Below are positions 10,237 through 18,893 of a DNA stretch of 64,000 bases, in pieces (within the stretch, counting starts at the first letter, position 1; each line of letters opens with the position of its first letter). The position numbers and the translations under genes are program-made. The stretch comes from an uncultured Alphaproteobacteria bacterium (GTDB taxonomy: Bacteria; Pseudomonadota; Alphaproteobacteria; Micavibrionales; Micavibrionaceae). The DNA lies in the NCBI GenBank assembly GCA_946480475.1, contig CAMLJM010000006.1, forward strand, positions 23,206 through 87,205, written 5' to 3'. The notes under the pieces were generated by a model. It saw only the letters and a list, made by a program, of their open reading frames with translations. It was not told the DNA's origin and did no database searches.

Positions 10237-10253
10237 ATTTAATTTTACTAAAT
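10237..10253. promoter_or_regulatory. candidate LysR-type operator between the argP-like gene and its target
   Basis: ATTTA-N7-TAAAT is a perfect interrupted palindrome that satisfies the T-N11-A rule for LysR regulators. It sits in the A/T-rich spacer between the regulator (start 10210) and the gene at 10296. The richness in A/T raises the chance of a random match. Confidence 0.4.
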
Positions 10254-10295
10254 ACAGCAAATTGCCCTTAATAGCTACTAGAAAAGGAGAGAAAA

Positions 10296-10586
10296 ATGAC
10301 TTTGGTATTGAAAGACAAAGAAATTGCCGTGCGCGTTCTTCGAAAAAACTTCATGGTAGCCGCCATTCAGCAAGGACGTGCGGCACTTGAACATATTCAG
10401 GATACTGACCCTGAACTAGCAGAACTGATTACGCAGACATTCCCCCAACAGAATGGCCGTGCGGCTTTCTGGCTGGCGACGGAGGTAGATAAAACCGGCC
10501 TTACACCCCTGCAGCAGTTAAACCGGGAAAAACGCGACGATGTAAAAAATCGCCTGATAAACTACATACCGCTAAAGCACCGCTAA
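10296..10586 (+). CDS. small protein of unknown function ahead of the exporter gene
   Basis: A 96-aa cytoplasmic protein with a strong start (AAAAGGAG just before ATG 10296). It ends 2 bp before the exporter gene, so the two are surely cotranscribed. The C-terminal half (GRAAFWLATEV..GLTPLQQLNREKRDDVKNRL) has the spacing of the MbcA/ParS/Xre toxin-binding domain: A-x-x-W-L, then G-x-T-P, then V-x-x-x-L. No toxin partner is present, so that likeness may be only a fold. I do not assign a function. A role in amino-acid export or its control is suggested by position. Confidence 0.75.
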   Translation: MTLVLKDKEIAVRVLRKNFMVAAIQQGRAALEHIQDTDPELAELITQTFPQQNGRAAFWLATEVDKTGLTPLQQLNREKRDDVKNRLINYIPLKHR

Positions 10587-10588
10587 TC

Positions 10589-11191
10589 ATGATGGCCTGG
10601 GAATCTTTCTATGTGGGAATAATCACCCAGGCCTCATTGATTGTGGCCATTGGTGCCCAGAATAATTTTGTTCTATGCCAGGGTTTAAAGCGGCAACATG
10701 TAGGGCTGGTTGTCAACTTCTGTATTGTCTCAGACATCATACTGGCGGCTTGCGCCGTATTTGGCGTCACGTCTGTAATCAGTAACGCCCCCGTTTTTAT
10801 CATCGTGCTCAAAATTATGGGCGCCGGGTTTTTACTCACCTACGGCCTCTTGTCATTCAGGTCTGCATTGAAAACCCAGACACTATCCTTCTCATCAACC
10901 AACTCCAGCTCGGTTCTATTTTCTCTGATTGGTTTTACCTGGCTTAATCCTCATGTATGGATGGACACAATTTTATTATTGGGTGCGGTGGCTCAGACAC
11001 AGCCAGTAACCACACGTATCTATTTCATGATGGGGATTTGCATCGTCAGTATTGTCTGGTTCTACGGCCTGGGTAATGGTGCCCGCTTTCTAAGGCCGCT
11101 CTTTACCAAACCCGAGACATGGAAATTCTTAAATATTCTGACGGGCACCCTTATGATTTATCTATCCATAACGCTGCTACTATCACCCTGA
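10589..11191 (+). CDS. LysE/ArgO-type amino acid exporter
   Basis: A 200-aa inner-membrane exporter of basic amino acids. About six hydrophobic segments span the chain, and the N-terminus holds the LysE-family block IVAIGAQNNFVLCQGLKRQH; WLNPHVWMDT matches the family's WLNPHVYLDT. It lies directly after the 96-aa gene and is divergent from the ArgP/LysG-like regulator, the classic lysG-lysE / argP-argO arrangement. Arginine or lysine export is inferred from family and neighbour. Confidence 0.88.
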   Translation: MMAWESFYVGIITQASLIVAIGAQNNFVLCQGLKRQHVGLVVNFCIVSDIILAACAVFGVTSVISNAPVFIIVLKIMGAGFLLTYGLLSFRSALKTQTLSFSSTNSSSVLFSLIGFTWLNPHVWMDTILLLGAVAQTQPVTTRIYFMMGICIVSIVWFYGLGNGARFLRPLFTKPETWKFLNILTGTLMIYLSITLLLSP

Positions 11192-11254
11192 TTTAAAAGA
11201 TAAAACCGGCATACTCTTGATCTTGCGCTGCGGAACAGGTATCTAACTTTTAAG

Positions 11255-11272
11255 CCCCTGAAAAATCAGGGG
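11255..11272 (+). terminator. weak hairpin after the exporter gene
   Basis: CCCCTG / CAGGGG with a 6-nt loop (AAAAAT), followed by TATTTC. The stem is good but the T-run is poor, so termination is uncertain. It lies 64 bp after the exporter stop and 29 bp before the next start. Confidence 0.4.
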
Positions 11273-11300
11273 TATTTCAATACCAACAAAGTATGCCTGT

Positions 11301-11834
11301 ATGTCCGCCTCCAAACTTGTCCGCCCTGCCATTGATTACAAAGACAGCTTCCTGACGGCGCTGGCGGAATACCATGAGGAAGGCCGTTACCTGCATCAGG
11401 ACATTAACCGCATCCGAAACGATTTTCCGGCCTTTATCGAGGCTCTGCGTGCTGAACGCGGTTACCCGCATCAGCCTTATCAGGATTGGGTCGAACCTGT
11501 ACCGGAAACTGTATTATGGCTCGTAAAAGACGAGGAATATCTGGGCACAGTTGATATCCGCCACCGCTTAAACTGGCACCTTGAAAAATGGGGTGGCCAC
11601 ATTCATTTTGCAATCCGCCCCAGCCTGCGCGGCAAAGGGTTCGGCAAAAAGATCCTGTTGAAAGCCCTGCCCTTCGCAAACTATCTCGGTATTGAGAAAG
11701 CACTGATTACCGTGGCCCCCGATGACGAGCACGCGATCAAGGTGATCGAAGCCTGTGGCGGCGTTTTTGATGATGAAACACCGGAAACAGAGCAATTCCC
11801 CGCCCGTCGCCGCTATCTAATTGACTGCACCTAA
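11301..11834 (+). CDS. GNAT-family N-acetyltransferase
   Basis: A 177-aa cytoplasmic acetyltransferase. The acetyl-CoA pyrophosphate loop is visible as RPSLRGKGFGKKIL (R-x-x-G-x-G/A), flanked by the beta-4 strand HIHFAI and a C-terminal ITVAPDDEHAIKVIEACGGVF that matches motif B of the fold. No clear ribosome-binding site precedes the ATG at 11301. Substrate unknown. It stands alone between the exporter unit and the penicillin-binding protein gene. Confidence 0.85.
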   Translation: MSASKLVRPAIDYKDSFLTALAEYHEEGRYLHQDINRIRNDFPAFIEALRAERGYPHQPYQDWVEPVPETVLWLVKDEEYLGTVDIRHRLNWHLEKWGGHIHFAIRPSLRGKGFGKKILLKALPFANYLGIEKALITVAPDDEHAIKVIEACGGVFDDETPETEQFPARRRYLIDCT

Positions 11835-11952
11835 GGCGATTTGCCCCCGAAAAGTCACGAAAATACCCCGGAAAAGCACGTGCTAAATGCTGGCATTTCG
11901 ATACTCTATAACCTATAAGTAAGCCAATTAAATTGTTCCGGAAATTATTTGT

Positions 11953-13905
11953 ATGGCACCCCGTAAGACTTCCAAAAAGACATCAAAAGGCAAAGGCCGT
12001 AAACGCGCACATTCATATGATGAGGGATCAGCCCTCGGAAGGCTGATTCATTTTGGATTAGTGGCCGGATTGTGGTGCTGCATAGCCTTGGCCGGTGTCA
12101 TCGCTTGGTACGCAGCAGAACTGCCAGGGATTATTGATGACCCGCATTTCGAACGAAAATATGCCGTCACGGTTGAAGCTTTTGACGGTTCTACTGTGGC
12201 ACGCTACGGCGAATTGAAAGGCATCAGCGTCGAAGTCAAAGACCTGCCGCCCCATCTGGTACAAGCTGTACTCGCTATCGAAGATCGCCGTTTCTATAGC
12301 CACTGGGGCCTTGATCCGATTGGTATCGCCCGCGCCCTTGTAACTAATTTGCGCCACGGTAGCCTGCATGGCGGCTCTACCATCACGCAGCAATTGGCAA
12401 AGAACCTGTTCCTGACACCGGAACAAAAACTGAAACGTAAAATCCAGGAAGCCATTCTGGCTGTGTGGCTGGAGACTCAACTCACCAAAGATGAAATCCT
12501 GAGCGCTTACCTGAACCGTGTATATATGGGTGGCGGCGCTTACGGTGTGGAAGCGGCTTCACGCATCTACTTTGGTAAGTCAGCAAAAGATCTGAACTTG
12601 CGCGAATCTGCAGCGATCGCAGGCTTATTAAAAGCACCATCTCGCTATTCCCCTACATCAAATCCTGAAAAATCAGCCGAACGCACAAAAGTCGTGCTCG
12701 CGGCCATGAAGGATGCCGGTTACATCACAGACAAAGACCTGAAAGCCAACACCAGTTCTATTGACGCCGAAAGCCGCACAGTGGAAGGAAATGGAGAGCG
12801 TTTCTATTCCGACTGGATCGTAAGCGATCTCAACAGCCTGACAGGTGAATTGCCAAGCGATATGGTTGTCGAAACGACTATGATCCCTGAGATTCAGTCT
12901 GCTGCGGAAGCCGCTATCAAGCGTGTACTGGATGAATCAGGTGAAGATAAAAAAGTTTCCCAAGCCGCCGTTGTCGTCATGGATACCGATGGTGCTGTAT
13001 TAGCTATGGTTGGTGGCCGTGATTACCGCACAAGCCAGTTTAACCGTGCTGTAGATGCCCTGCGCCCGCCGGGTTCATCATTTAAGCCGATTGTGTATCT
13101 GACTGCCCTGGAACAAGGCATGAAACCTTCTGACATGGTGAATGACGCCCCTGTCAGCTATGGCCGTTACAAGCCCACCAACTTCAAGAATGAGTATTTT
13201 GGTGAAGTACCTCTGGAATTCGCCCTCGCACGCTCACTAAATACCGTGGCCGTGCAGCTTGCCTATAACGCCGGTGCCAGCACCGTGGTGGATACAGCGC
13301 ATCGTCTGGGCATCAAAGCGGATCTGCACCGCGATCTTTCCGTGGCACTCGGCAGTAGCGGTGTCCCACCTATTGAAATGGCGACAGCCTACGCTTCGAT
13401 TGCACGTGGTGGCTATCTCGTGGTTCCTTACGGCATTATCCGTATCAAGGATACTGATGGCCGCTTAGTATATGAACGCGCGCCGTTTGCATCAGAACGT
13501 CGTGTCGCCAGCGAACATAGCATCGCCAACCTGATATATATGATGGAAGGTGTTGTTCAGGTCGGCACGGGCCAGGGTGCAGCCATTAACGGTTACCGCA
13601 TCGCTGGTAAAACAGGAACGTCGCAGGATTTCCGCGATGCCTGGTTCATCGGTTTCTCAGGCAATCTGATCTGCGCCGTATGGGTTGGCAATGACGATAA
13701 CTCACCCATGAAAGCCGTCACAGGCGGATCACTGCCCGCCGCAATCTGGAAAGAAACCATGACAGCCGCACTGAGAGTAGCCGAACAACGCAACAGCCTG
13801 AAACCGATGTATTCGAATTCTTCGATGGGCGGATTTGATGGAAATGGCGGCAACGGCATCGACAGCCTGATTGGCCGTCTGCTTTCGGCTCCTGCAAACA
13901 ATTAG
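11953..13905 (+). CDS. penicillin-binding protein 1A (bifunctional transglycosylase/transpeptidase)
   Basis: Polymerises and cross-links peptidoglycan at the periplasmic face of the inner membrane. The 650-aa chain has a basic cytoplasmic tail, one membrane anchor (about residues 33-55), a GT51 glycosyltransferase domain (catalytic E110 in EDRRFYSHWG; GGSTITQQLAKNL), and a transpeptidase domain with SSFK (375-378), SLN and KTGTS (553-557). It lacks the large insert domain of Enterobacterial PBP1A and is close to PBP1c/2A-like lengths. It is monocistronic, with a convergent terminator downstream. Confidence 0.93.
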   Translation: MAPRKTSKKTSKGKGRKRAHSYDEGSALGRLIHFGLVAGLWCCIALAGVIAWYAAELPGIIDDPHFERKYAVTVEAFDGSTVARYGELKGISVEVKDLPPHLVQAVLAIEDRRFYSHWGLDPIGIARALVTNLRHGSLHGGSTITQQLAKNLFLTPEQKLKRKIQEAILAVWLETQLTKDEILSAYLNRVYMGGGAYGVEAASRIYFGKSAKDLNLRESAAIAGLLKAPSRYSPTSNPEKSAERTKVVLAAMKDAGYITDKDLKANTSSIDAESRTVEGNGERFYSDWIVSDLNSLTGELPSDMVVETTMIPEIQSAAEAAIKRVLDESGEDKKVSQAAVVVMDTDGAVLAMVGGRDYRTSQFNRAVDALRPPGSSFKPIVYLTALEQGMKPSDMVNDAPVSYGRYKPTNFKNEYFGEVPLEFALARSLNTVAVQLAYNAGASTVVDTAHRLGIKADLHRDLSVALGSSGVPPIEMATAYASIARGGYLVVPYGIIRIKDTDGRLVYERAPFASERRVASEHSIANLIYMMEGVVQVGTGQGAAINGYRIAGKTGTSQDFRDAWFIGFSGNLICAVWVGNDDNSPMKAVTGGSLPAAIWKETMTAALRVAEQRNSLKPMYSNSSMGGFDGNGGNGIDSLIGRLLSAPANN

Positions 13906-13925
13906 AACCAGTAGCAAACAAAAAA

Positions 13926-13948
13926 GGGAACGGTCAAACACCGTTCCC
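13926..13948 (-). terminator. rho-independent terminator for the 161-aa gene
   Basis: Stem GGGAACGG / CCGTTCCC with a 7-nt loop. Read on the minus strand it is followed by six T residues (plus-strand A run 13920-13925), so it fits the gene ending at 13983. It may also stop the convergent penicillin-binding protein transcript. Confidence 0.8.
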
Positions 13949-13982
13949 TGCTAGTCAGATCACACCCTCTATACCCGAACCG

Positions 13983-14468
13983 TTATGCCCGGACGTAGAA
14001 GTTCTCGTTGAAGACAGCGTAATGCGCACGTCCGGCTGTTGCAAACCGGTTTTCGCCGATACGATCCCAATGCTCTTTAAGCGCCATGACGGATGCCGGA
14101 GGAATAGAGGTGGCCGTCCAATCGCGACGCTGGACACATTTGTCGGCGAAATCGAGGAACGTGACAGGAAACGCCTTACGCGGAGCGCGTAAACCCAGAT
14201 CTACCAAAGTTTTGGCAACCAGTGCATCACCATGATCCATGATATCCGCTGTGAATTGGATAGCGGACAGGATCTTGATTTCCATGCGGCTATTCGGGAC
14301 ATGACGCAGGTGACGCATGAACCGCGCATAGACTTCCATCTCGAAACGGGAGTCATTCTCGATGGCTGGCGGTAGCGGCAGCGATATATGTTCCTTGTTG
14401 TATATGAACTCGCTGTGATCGCCACCAAGGCTTTCAACCCAGTATCTGTCAAAGTGGTCGTACTTCAT
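13983..14468 (-). CDS. conserved-looking protein of unknown function, 161 aa
   Basis: Not recognised. The start at 14468 (MKYDHFD) is chosen because AAAGGAGG lies just upstream; an upstream in-frame start at 14510 would bypass it. The chain is soluble, mildly acidic and helix-rich, with a middle part of alternating charged and hydrophobic residues and no clear motif, signal peptide or membrane segment. It has its own terminator and a 269-bp upstream spacer carrying DnaA-box-like sites, so it is likely a single-gene unit. Confidence 0.8.
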   Translation of the reverse strand: MKYDHFDRYWVESLGGDHSEFIYNKEHISLPLPPAIENDSRFEMEVYARFMRHLRHVPNSRMEIKILSAIQFTADIMDHGDALVAKTLVDLGLRAPRKAFPVTFLDFADKCVQRRDWTATSIPPASVMALKEHWDRIGENRFATAGRAHYAVFNENFYVRA

Positions 14469-14547
14469 GTGATCCTCCTTTGTCGGAAACACTCTGCTCA
14501 GTGTGTCCAACGGTTATGGCTCTTGCTTGTGGCCTTTGTTCAACTCT

Positions 14548-14650
14548 ATATCCACAGCTTCGACGTAAAGGCTTAATGGAATCTTAAAAACGCACCTTCT
14601 TTCCGGAATCACCCCTTCTAGCTTGTGGATAAGCCAGAGTCGTCCACAAA
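14548..14650. promoter_or_regulatory. cluster of DnaA-box-like sequences
   Basis: The spacer between the 161-aa gene and rnhA holds a perfect DnaA box in reverse orientation (TGTGGATAA, 14624-14632), a one-mismatch box (ATATCCACA, 14548-14556) and a partial box (GTCCACAAA, 14642-14650). Two GATC sites (14653, 14678) and A/T-rich runs are also present. This could mark a DnaA-regulated promoter or part of an origin region. The number of boxes is small for a full oriC. Confidence 0.4.
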
Positions 14651-14737
14651 AAGATCAGATTCGGGTAATTGACGGAGATCATTGAGGCATTGCAGCAAGC
14701 GAATCGATTCGATTACAAAGACTTAGCAAAAGCCCAT

Positions 14738-15169
14738 TTACTTACGTGGAACCGCAGCACGCGCTAATGCATCTGCCCGTTCATTTTCCGGATGACCGTC
14801 ATGACCGCGTACCCAATGCATTTTTACATCATGCTTGGCCAGTAAGACATCAAGCTCCTGCCAGAGATCCTGATTTTTAATCCGGTCAGGCCAGCCTTTC
14901 TTTTTCCAGCCCGCCATCCATTCGGTAACGCCTTTCTGGACGTATTGGCTGTCAGTATAAAGCTCCACACGGCAACGACGTGATAATGCTTCCAGCCCTT
15001 TGATCACCGCCATGAGCTCCATACGGTTATTGGTGGTTTCAACTTCACCCCCCGACAGTTCTTTTTCATGACCATTCCAGCGCATGATCGTGCCCCAGCC
15101 ACCAGGACCCGGATTACCGCTGCAGGCGCCGTCGGTGTATATCTCAACATGTTTAGGAGTGTCACTCAT
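14738..15169 (-). CDS. rnhA: ribonuclease HI
   Basis: Cleaves RNA in RNA-DNA hybrids, for example primers and R-loops, in the cytoplasm. The 143-aa chain has the complete catalytic set: D13 ([11 protein letters not shown]), E51 (NNRMEL), D73 (YTDSQYV) and D133 with H123 ([13 protein letters not shown]). Length is normal. Its ATG overlaps the stop of thrB (ATGA at 15166-15169), so translation is coupled, an arrangement common in Alphaproteobacteria. Confidence 0.96.
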   Translation of the reverse strand: MSDTPKHVEIYTDGACSGNPGPGGWGTIMRWNGHEKELSGGEVETTNNRMELMAVIKGLEALSRRCRVELYTDSQYVQKGVTEWMAGWKKKGWPDRIKNQDLWQELDVLLAKHDVKMHWVRGHDGHPENERADALARAAVPRK

Positions 15170-16122
15170 GCCGCCAGCTTTTCTGTCTGATGGAATTTAA
15201 GGCGCGCGACATATGCCAGCGGATCATGCGGTTTCACAAAACTATTTGGATCATGGAACACCCAGTCATGAAGACGTGTCATAAGGAACCGGATAGACGC
15301 TGCCCTCAGTAATAAGGGCATAGCTTCCTTCTCACGGTAAGAAAGCGGGCGAATTGATTCATAACCACTCATAAGCGCCTTATAATAATCGGGCCGGAAC
15401 TTGAAATTCTGATCAAAACACCAGGCATTGACGACAATCGCAAGATCATAGGCCAGCATATCGGTTGCCGAAAAATAGAAATCGATAATCGCACTGACGC
15501 GATCATCGCAAAAGAATACGTTATCAGGAAAAATATCTGCGTGAACCGCGCCGCGCGGCAACTCTTGCGGCCAGTTTTGCTCAAGATAGGCAAGCTCATC
15601 ATCAATCAGCTGCGCCAGACCTGTTTGCACCTCATCAGCTTTGGCGCGTGTTTTTTCCACCAGTTTTTTCCAACCGCCAAGAGATAATGCATTTTCACGT
15701 TCCATGGTGAAATCAGCAACAGCCAGATGCATACGGGCAACGAACTTGCCCAGATCTTCACAATGTTCAGGTTCCAAATCGGCAACCTTTAATGATTGCC
15801 CTGCCAGGAAAGGAAACAAAGCGGCCCGCTTCCCTTCGATAACAACAGACGCTTCATGGCGTTTATTCAGAATAGGCCCGGGGCAAGGAATACCCATTCC
15901 CACCAAATGGTCAGTGTAAGCAAAGAAGAATGGCAGATCATTCACATTGGTCCGATGCTCGAACACCGTGAGCACAAGATGTGCCCCGTTGGCGGTCTGG
16001 ACATGGAAGTTAGAGTTCTCGACCCCCTCTAGAATGCCTTCATGGCTGGCATAATCGCCGACATCATAATCGGCGAGAATATTGCGCACCTGGGATTCGC
16101 TTAAGGGGGTAAAAACAGCCAT
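15166..16122 (-). CDS. thrB: homoserine kinase (APH-fold type)
   Basis: Phosphorylates homoserine on the path to threonine, in the cytoplasm. The 318-aa chain belongs to the aminoglycoside-phosphotransferase-like fold rather than the GHMP type found in Enterobacteria. Key features are [11 protein letters not shown], the catalytic loop [11 protein letters not shown] and the metal-binding IIDFYFS. It is followed by rnhA with a 4-bp overlap. ispH lies upstream on the same strand but separated by an opposing gene (16218-16691), so the usual ispH-thrB-rnhA order is kept with an insertion. Confidence 0.93.
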   Translation of the reverse strand: MAVFTPLSESQVRNILADYDVGDYASHEGILEGVENSNFHVQTANGAHLVLTVFEHRTNVNDLPFFFAYTDHLVGMGIPCPGPILNKRHEASVVIEGKRAALFPFLAGQSLKVADLEPEHCEDLGKFVARMHLAVADFTMERENALSLGGWKKLVEKTRAKADEVQTGLAQLIDDELAYLEQNWPQELPRGAVHADIFPDNVFFCDDRVSAIIDFYFSATDMLAYDLAIVVNAWCFDQNFKFRPDYYKALMSGYESIRPLSYREKEAMPLLLRAASIRFLMTRLHDWVFHDPNSFVKPHDPLAYVARLKFHQTEKLAA

Positions 16123-16217
16123 GGACCATTTAATGGCGGAAATCCGCGAACGGTCAAGGCTGATAAGGAAAATATCGCCACCTTTTCATATCCCCCGAGC
16201 TGTGGCAGGATATCGCC

Positions 16218-16691
16218 ATGTTAGGTATTGGATCATTTCTGGAATGGATGGAACTGGCGAGTTATATCGCTACAGTGTTCGGTATTCCATTCGCCATCGT
16301 TGTGTTCATGCATCAGGAACGCAAAGAACGCCGCATTGAACAGCAGGAAATCTATGACAAGCTGATGGATCACTATACCGAAATTCAGGACAAGTTATTT
16401 GAGTTTCCTGAACTTGATTTACACAGCACGCCGCTTTACGACCCTGAAGATGCCCGCCGCCAATACATCCTGTACGAAATGGTCGTATCGCTGTTCGAAC
16501 GGAGTTTCATTCTGCTCTATGGGGAAGAAGATCCTGAATATCGCCGTATGTGGAACTCTTGGGTAGACTACATCCGCGATTGGCTGAAAAAACCAAACTT
16601 CCAGGCGGCTCTGCCTTTGCTGATGCAAGGTGAAGATGCCGACTTCGTGGCTTATATGTCACAATTATCCGGTCAGGAGCTGAAGCCCTAA
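16218..16691 (+). CDS. membrane-anchored protein of unknown function, 157 aa
   Basis: Not recognised. One hydrophobic segment (about residues 13-33, ELASYIATVFGIPFAIVVF) is followed by a charged stretch QERKERRIEQQEIYDKL likely to be a short coiled coil, then a soluble acidic region rich in aromatic residues. This suggests an inner-membrane anchor with a cytoplasmic domain. AGGA precedes the ATG. It lies between thrB and ispH on the opposite strand and ends 2 bp from the ispH stop, interrupting a conserved gene order. Confidence 0.8.
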   Translation: MLGIGSFLEWMELASYIATVFGIPFAIVVFMHQERKERRIEQQEIYDKLMDHYTEIQDKLFEFPELDLHSTPLYDPEDARRQYILYEMVVSLFERSFILLYGEEDPEYRRMWNSWVDYIRDWLKKPNFQAALPLLMQGEDADFVAYMSQLSGQELKP

Positions 16692-16693
16692 CC

Positions 16694-17641
16694 TTAAGCT
16701 ACAAGCGCGCTGGGCACTTTAAAGGTTACATGCTCATCAACGATACGGATTTCTTCGACCCTCACATCGAAACGCTCTTTAGCGGCGTTGATCACTTCAT
16801 CGATTAGAACGTCCGGTGCCGATGCACCCGCACTTAAACCAAGCACAGCGATGCCATTAAACCATTGCCAGTCAATATCTGACGCACGCTGCACCAACAT
16901 GGCTTTTTCGCAACCGTGGTTCTTGGCAACTTCGACAAGACGGTTTGAATTGGATGAATTAGGTGCCCCAATCACCAGCAACGCTTCGCATTTAGCCGCG
17001 ATTGCCTTAACCGCCGCCTGGCGATTTGTTGTAGCGTAGCAGATATCTTCTTTATGCGGTCCTTCAATAGTCGGGAACCGCGTTCTCAATGCCCCAACAA
17101 CGGCAGCCGTATCATCAACAGACAATGTAGTTTGCGTGCAATAGGCAAGATTATTCTCATCATCGACTTTCAGTGTCGCCACATCTTCGACTGTTTCAAT
17201 AAGAACTACAGCGCCTGCTGGCAATTGTCCCATCGTACCAATTACTTCCGGATGTCCGTTATGCCCGATCAGGATAATCTGGCGTCCATTCTTAAAATGA
17301 CGCTCCGCTTCACGATGTACCTTGCTCACCAAAGGGCATGTCGCATCGATGAAAAACATTTCGCGTTGCTTAGCGGTATCAGGCACGGTTTTCGGTACAC
17401 CATGCGCCGAAAAAATGACCGGACGACCATCATCTGGAATTTCATCCAGCTCTTCGACAAAAACAGCGCCCTTTTCTTTCAGGCCATCGACAACATAGCG
17501 ATTATGGACAATCTCGTGCCGGACATAAACTGGCGATCCATATTTGGTAAGCGCCAGCTCGACGATCTGGATAGCACGGTCCACCCCCGCGCAAAAACCG
17601 CGTGGCGCCGCCAATAGGATGGTAAGGGCTTGTTTTTCCAT
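16694..17641 (-). CDS. ispH: 4-hydroxy-3-methylbut-2-enyl diphosphate reductase
   Basis: Last step of the methylerythritol phosphate route, making IPP and DMAPP with an iron-sulfur cluster. The three cluster cysteines are visible in [24 protein letters not shown] and [17 protein letters not shown] and [11 protein letters not shown] are also conserved. The start at 17641 ([15 protein letters not shown]) gives 315 aa, the usual length; in-frame starts at 17659 and 17707 exist and no strong ribosome site settles the point. It acts in the same pathway as dxs at 22679. Confidence 0.95.
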   Translation of the reverse strand: MEKQALTILLAAPRGFCAGVDRAIQIVELALTKYGSPVYVRHEIVHNRYVVDGLKEKGAVFVEELDEIPDDGRPVIFSAHGVPKTVPDTAKQREMFFIDATCPLVSKVHREAERHFKNGRQIILIGHNGHPEVIGTMGQLPAGAVVLIETVEDVATLKVDDENNLAYCTQTTLSVDDTAAVVGALRTRFPTIEGPHKEDICYATTNRQAAVKAIAAKCEALLVIGAPNSSNSNRLVEVAKNHGCEKAMLVQRASDIDWQWFNGIAVLGLSAGASAPDVLIDEVINAAKERFDVRVEEIRIVDEHVTFKVPSALVA

Positions 17642-17765
17642 ACGCTTTATATAGGACATAAGCCCGGGAAAAGCCAGTATTTCGCTTATAAGGCCCCTTG
17701 CACGCAAAGGCTGCCTATTTTATGGTCATGCCATTCAATTTTCAGGAAAATCTGGTGAGGTTCTT

Positions 17766-18893
17766 ATGCGCGTAATCCGTAATGTTGTCTATTTCGGCAC
17801 ACTTTCTGCGGTGGCCCTGTCTTTAAGTGCATGCGAAACCATGAAGAAGGCCGGAGATGCCATCACATCTGTTGATGTACCTTTCTATGGTGAAGATGCC
17901 GAGAATGAAGAAGTGGCCGCAAGTGCGCGCACATTGGCCAGCACAGCAGATTGCCCGCAAGTGGCCATAGTAGAAGATCTGAAAAACCTGACGCAGTTTG
18001 AAACACCGGCGCAACCATCACCCGGCACAAAAATCTCCAGCGTTTCCCTTGCAAATCTGGAGTCTGTTTGCAGCCTCTCTGATAAAACAGTCGCGATAGA
18101 CATGTCTTTGACATTTGATGGCCAACTGGGACCAAAGGTCAGCGAATGGAAAACACAAAGCCGCAGCTTTGCTTATCCTTATTTTATTGCCGTAACGACA
18201 CCAACGGGCGAGATTCTCTCTAAAGAAGTTTTCGCTGCTACTCTTCGTTATGAAGCGGGTGAAACCGCCATCGCACAACAGGAAAAAATCCGTCAGGTGA
18301 TCCCGCTGCGCCCGGACACGCCTCCTTCCTCTTATGAGGTTCTGGTTGGTTTCCAGCTCACCGATGATGAATTGAATTACGCGCGTATGATGGCGACAAA
18401 CCCGCTAGCATATCAAGATGCTGCACCTGTAGCGGAGGAAAAGCCGAAACCTAAGAAAAAGATGGCCGCTAAAAGTCAGGAATCAAATGTAAAAGAAGAT
18501 AAGGTTGAGGAAGTAAAAGCTGAAGCAGTACATGAGGGACCAACACCAGCTGCAACACCTGAACCTGCCCCTGCGATTGCTGAGCCGGTAGCACAGCCCG
18601 TACCTACAACAACAGATGGCAACATGAATGCCGCCCCCACTAGCTCAGAAGTTGTTCAGGAATCACCAAAGCCGGTATCTCAAACGATAACGCCTGCACA
18701 GACCGTCCCGGCAGCTACAGATCCGGCAGCACAGGATCCGGCAGCCAATCCAGCCGCAACGCCAGAACCTGTAACACCGGCAACGGATGCCACAGGTGCC
18801 GTAGCCCCTGCTGCACCAGCGGCTAATCCTTATGCACCCCCGCAAACGCAGGTAATACGTATTAAGCCCGATGGCACGGTAGAAAAACAGTAA
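17766..18893 (+). CDS. proline/alanine-rich lipoprotein of unknown function
   Basis: A 375-aa exported protein. The signal peptide ends in the lipobox LSAC (C23), so it should be lipid-anchored. Residues about 50-210 form a compact domain with two further cysteines (ADCPQV, ESVCSL) that could pair. From about 215 to the end the chain is low-complexity, first Lys-rich, then rich in Pro, Ala, Thr and Glu, as in proteins that span the periplasm or touch peptidoglycan. The family is known in several Alphaproteobacteria only as hypothetical. It is monocistronic. Confidence 0.8.
   Translation: MRVIRNVVYFGTLSAVALSLSACETMKKAGDAITSVDVPFYGEDAENEEVAASARTLASTADCPQVAIVEDLKNLTQFETPAQPSPGTKISSVSLANLESVCSLSDKTVAIDMSLTFDGQLGPKVSEWKTQSRSFAYPYFIAVTTPTGEILSKEVFAATLRYEAGETAIAQQEKIRQVIPLRPDTPPSSYEVLVGFQLTDDELNYARMMATNPLAYQDAAPVAEEKPKPKKKMAAKSQESNVKEDKVEEVKAEAVHEGPTPAATPEPAPAIAEPVAQPVPTTTDGNMNAAPTSSEVVQESPKPVSQTITPAQTVPAATDPAAQDPAANPAATPEPVTPATDATGAVAPAAPAANPYAPPQTQVIRIKPDGTVEKQ

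Noticed and set aside
14548..14650. Calling this spacer the chromosomal origin
   Set aside because: Only three boxes of which one is perfect, and no dnaA, dnaN, parAB or hemE-type origin neighbours; kept as a finding rather than an origin call.
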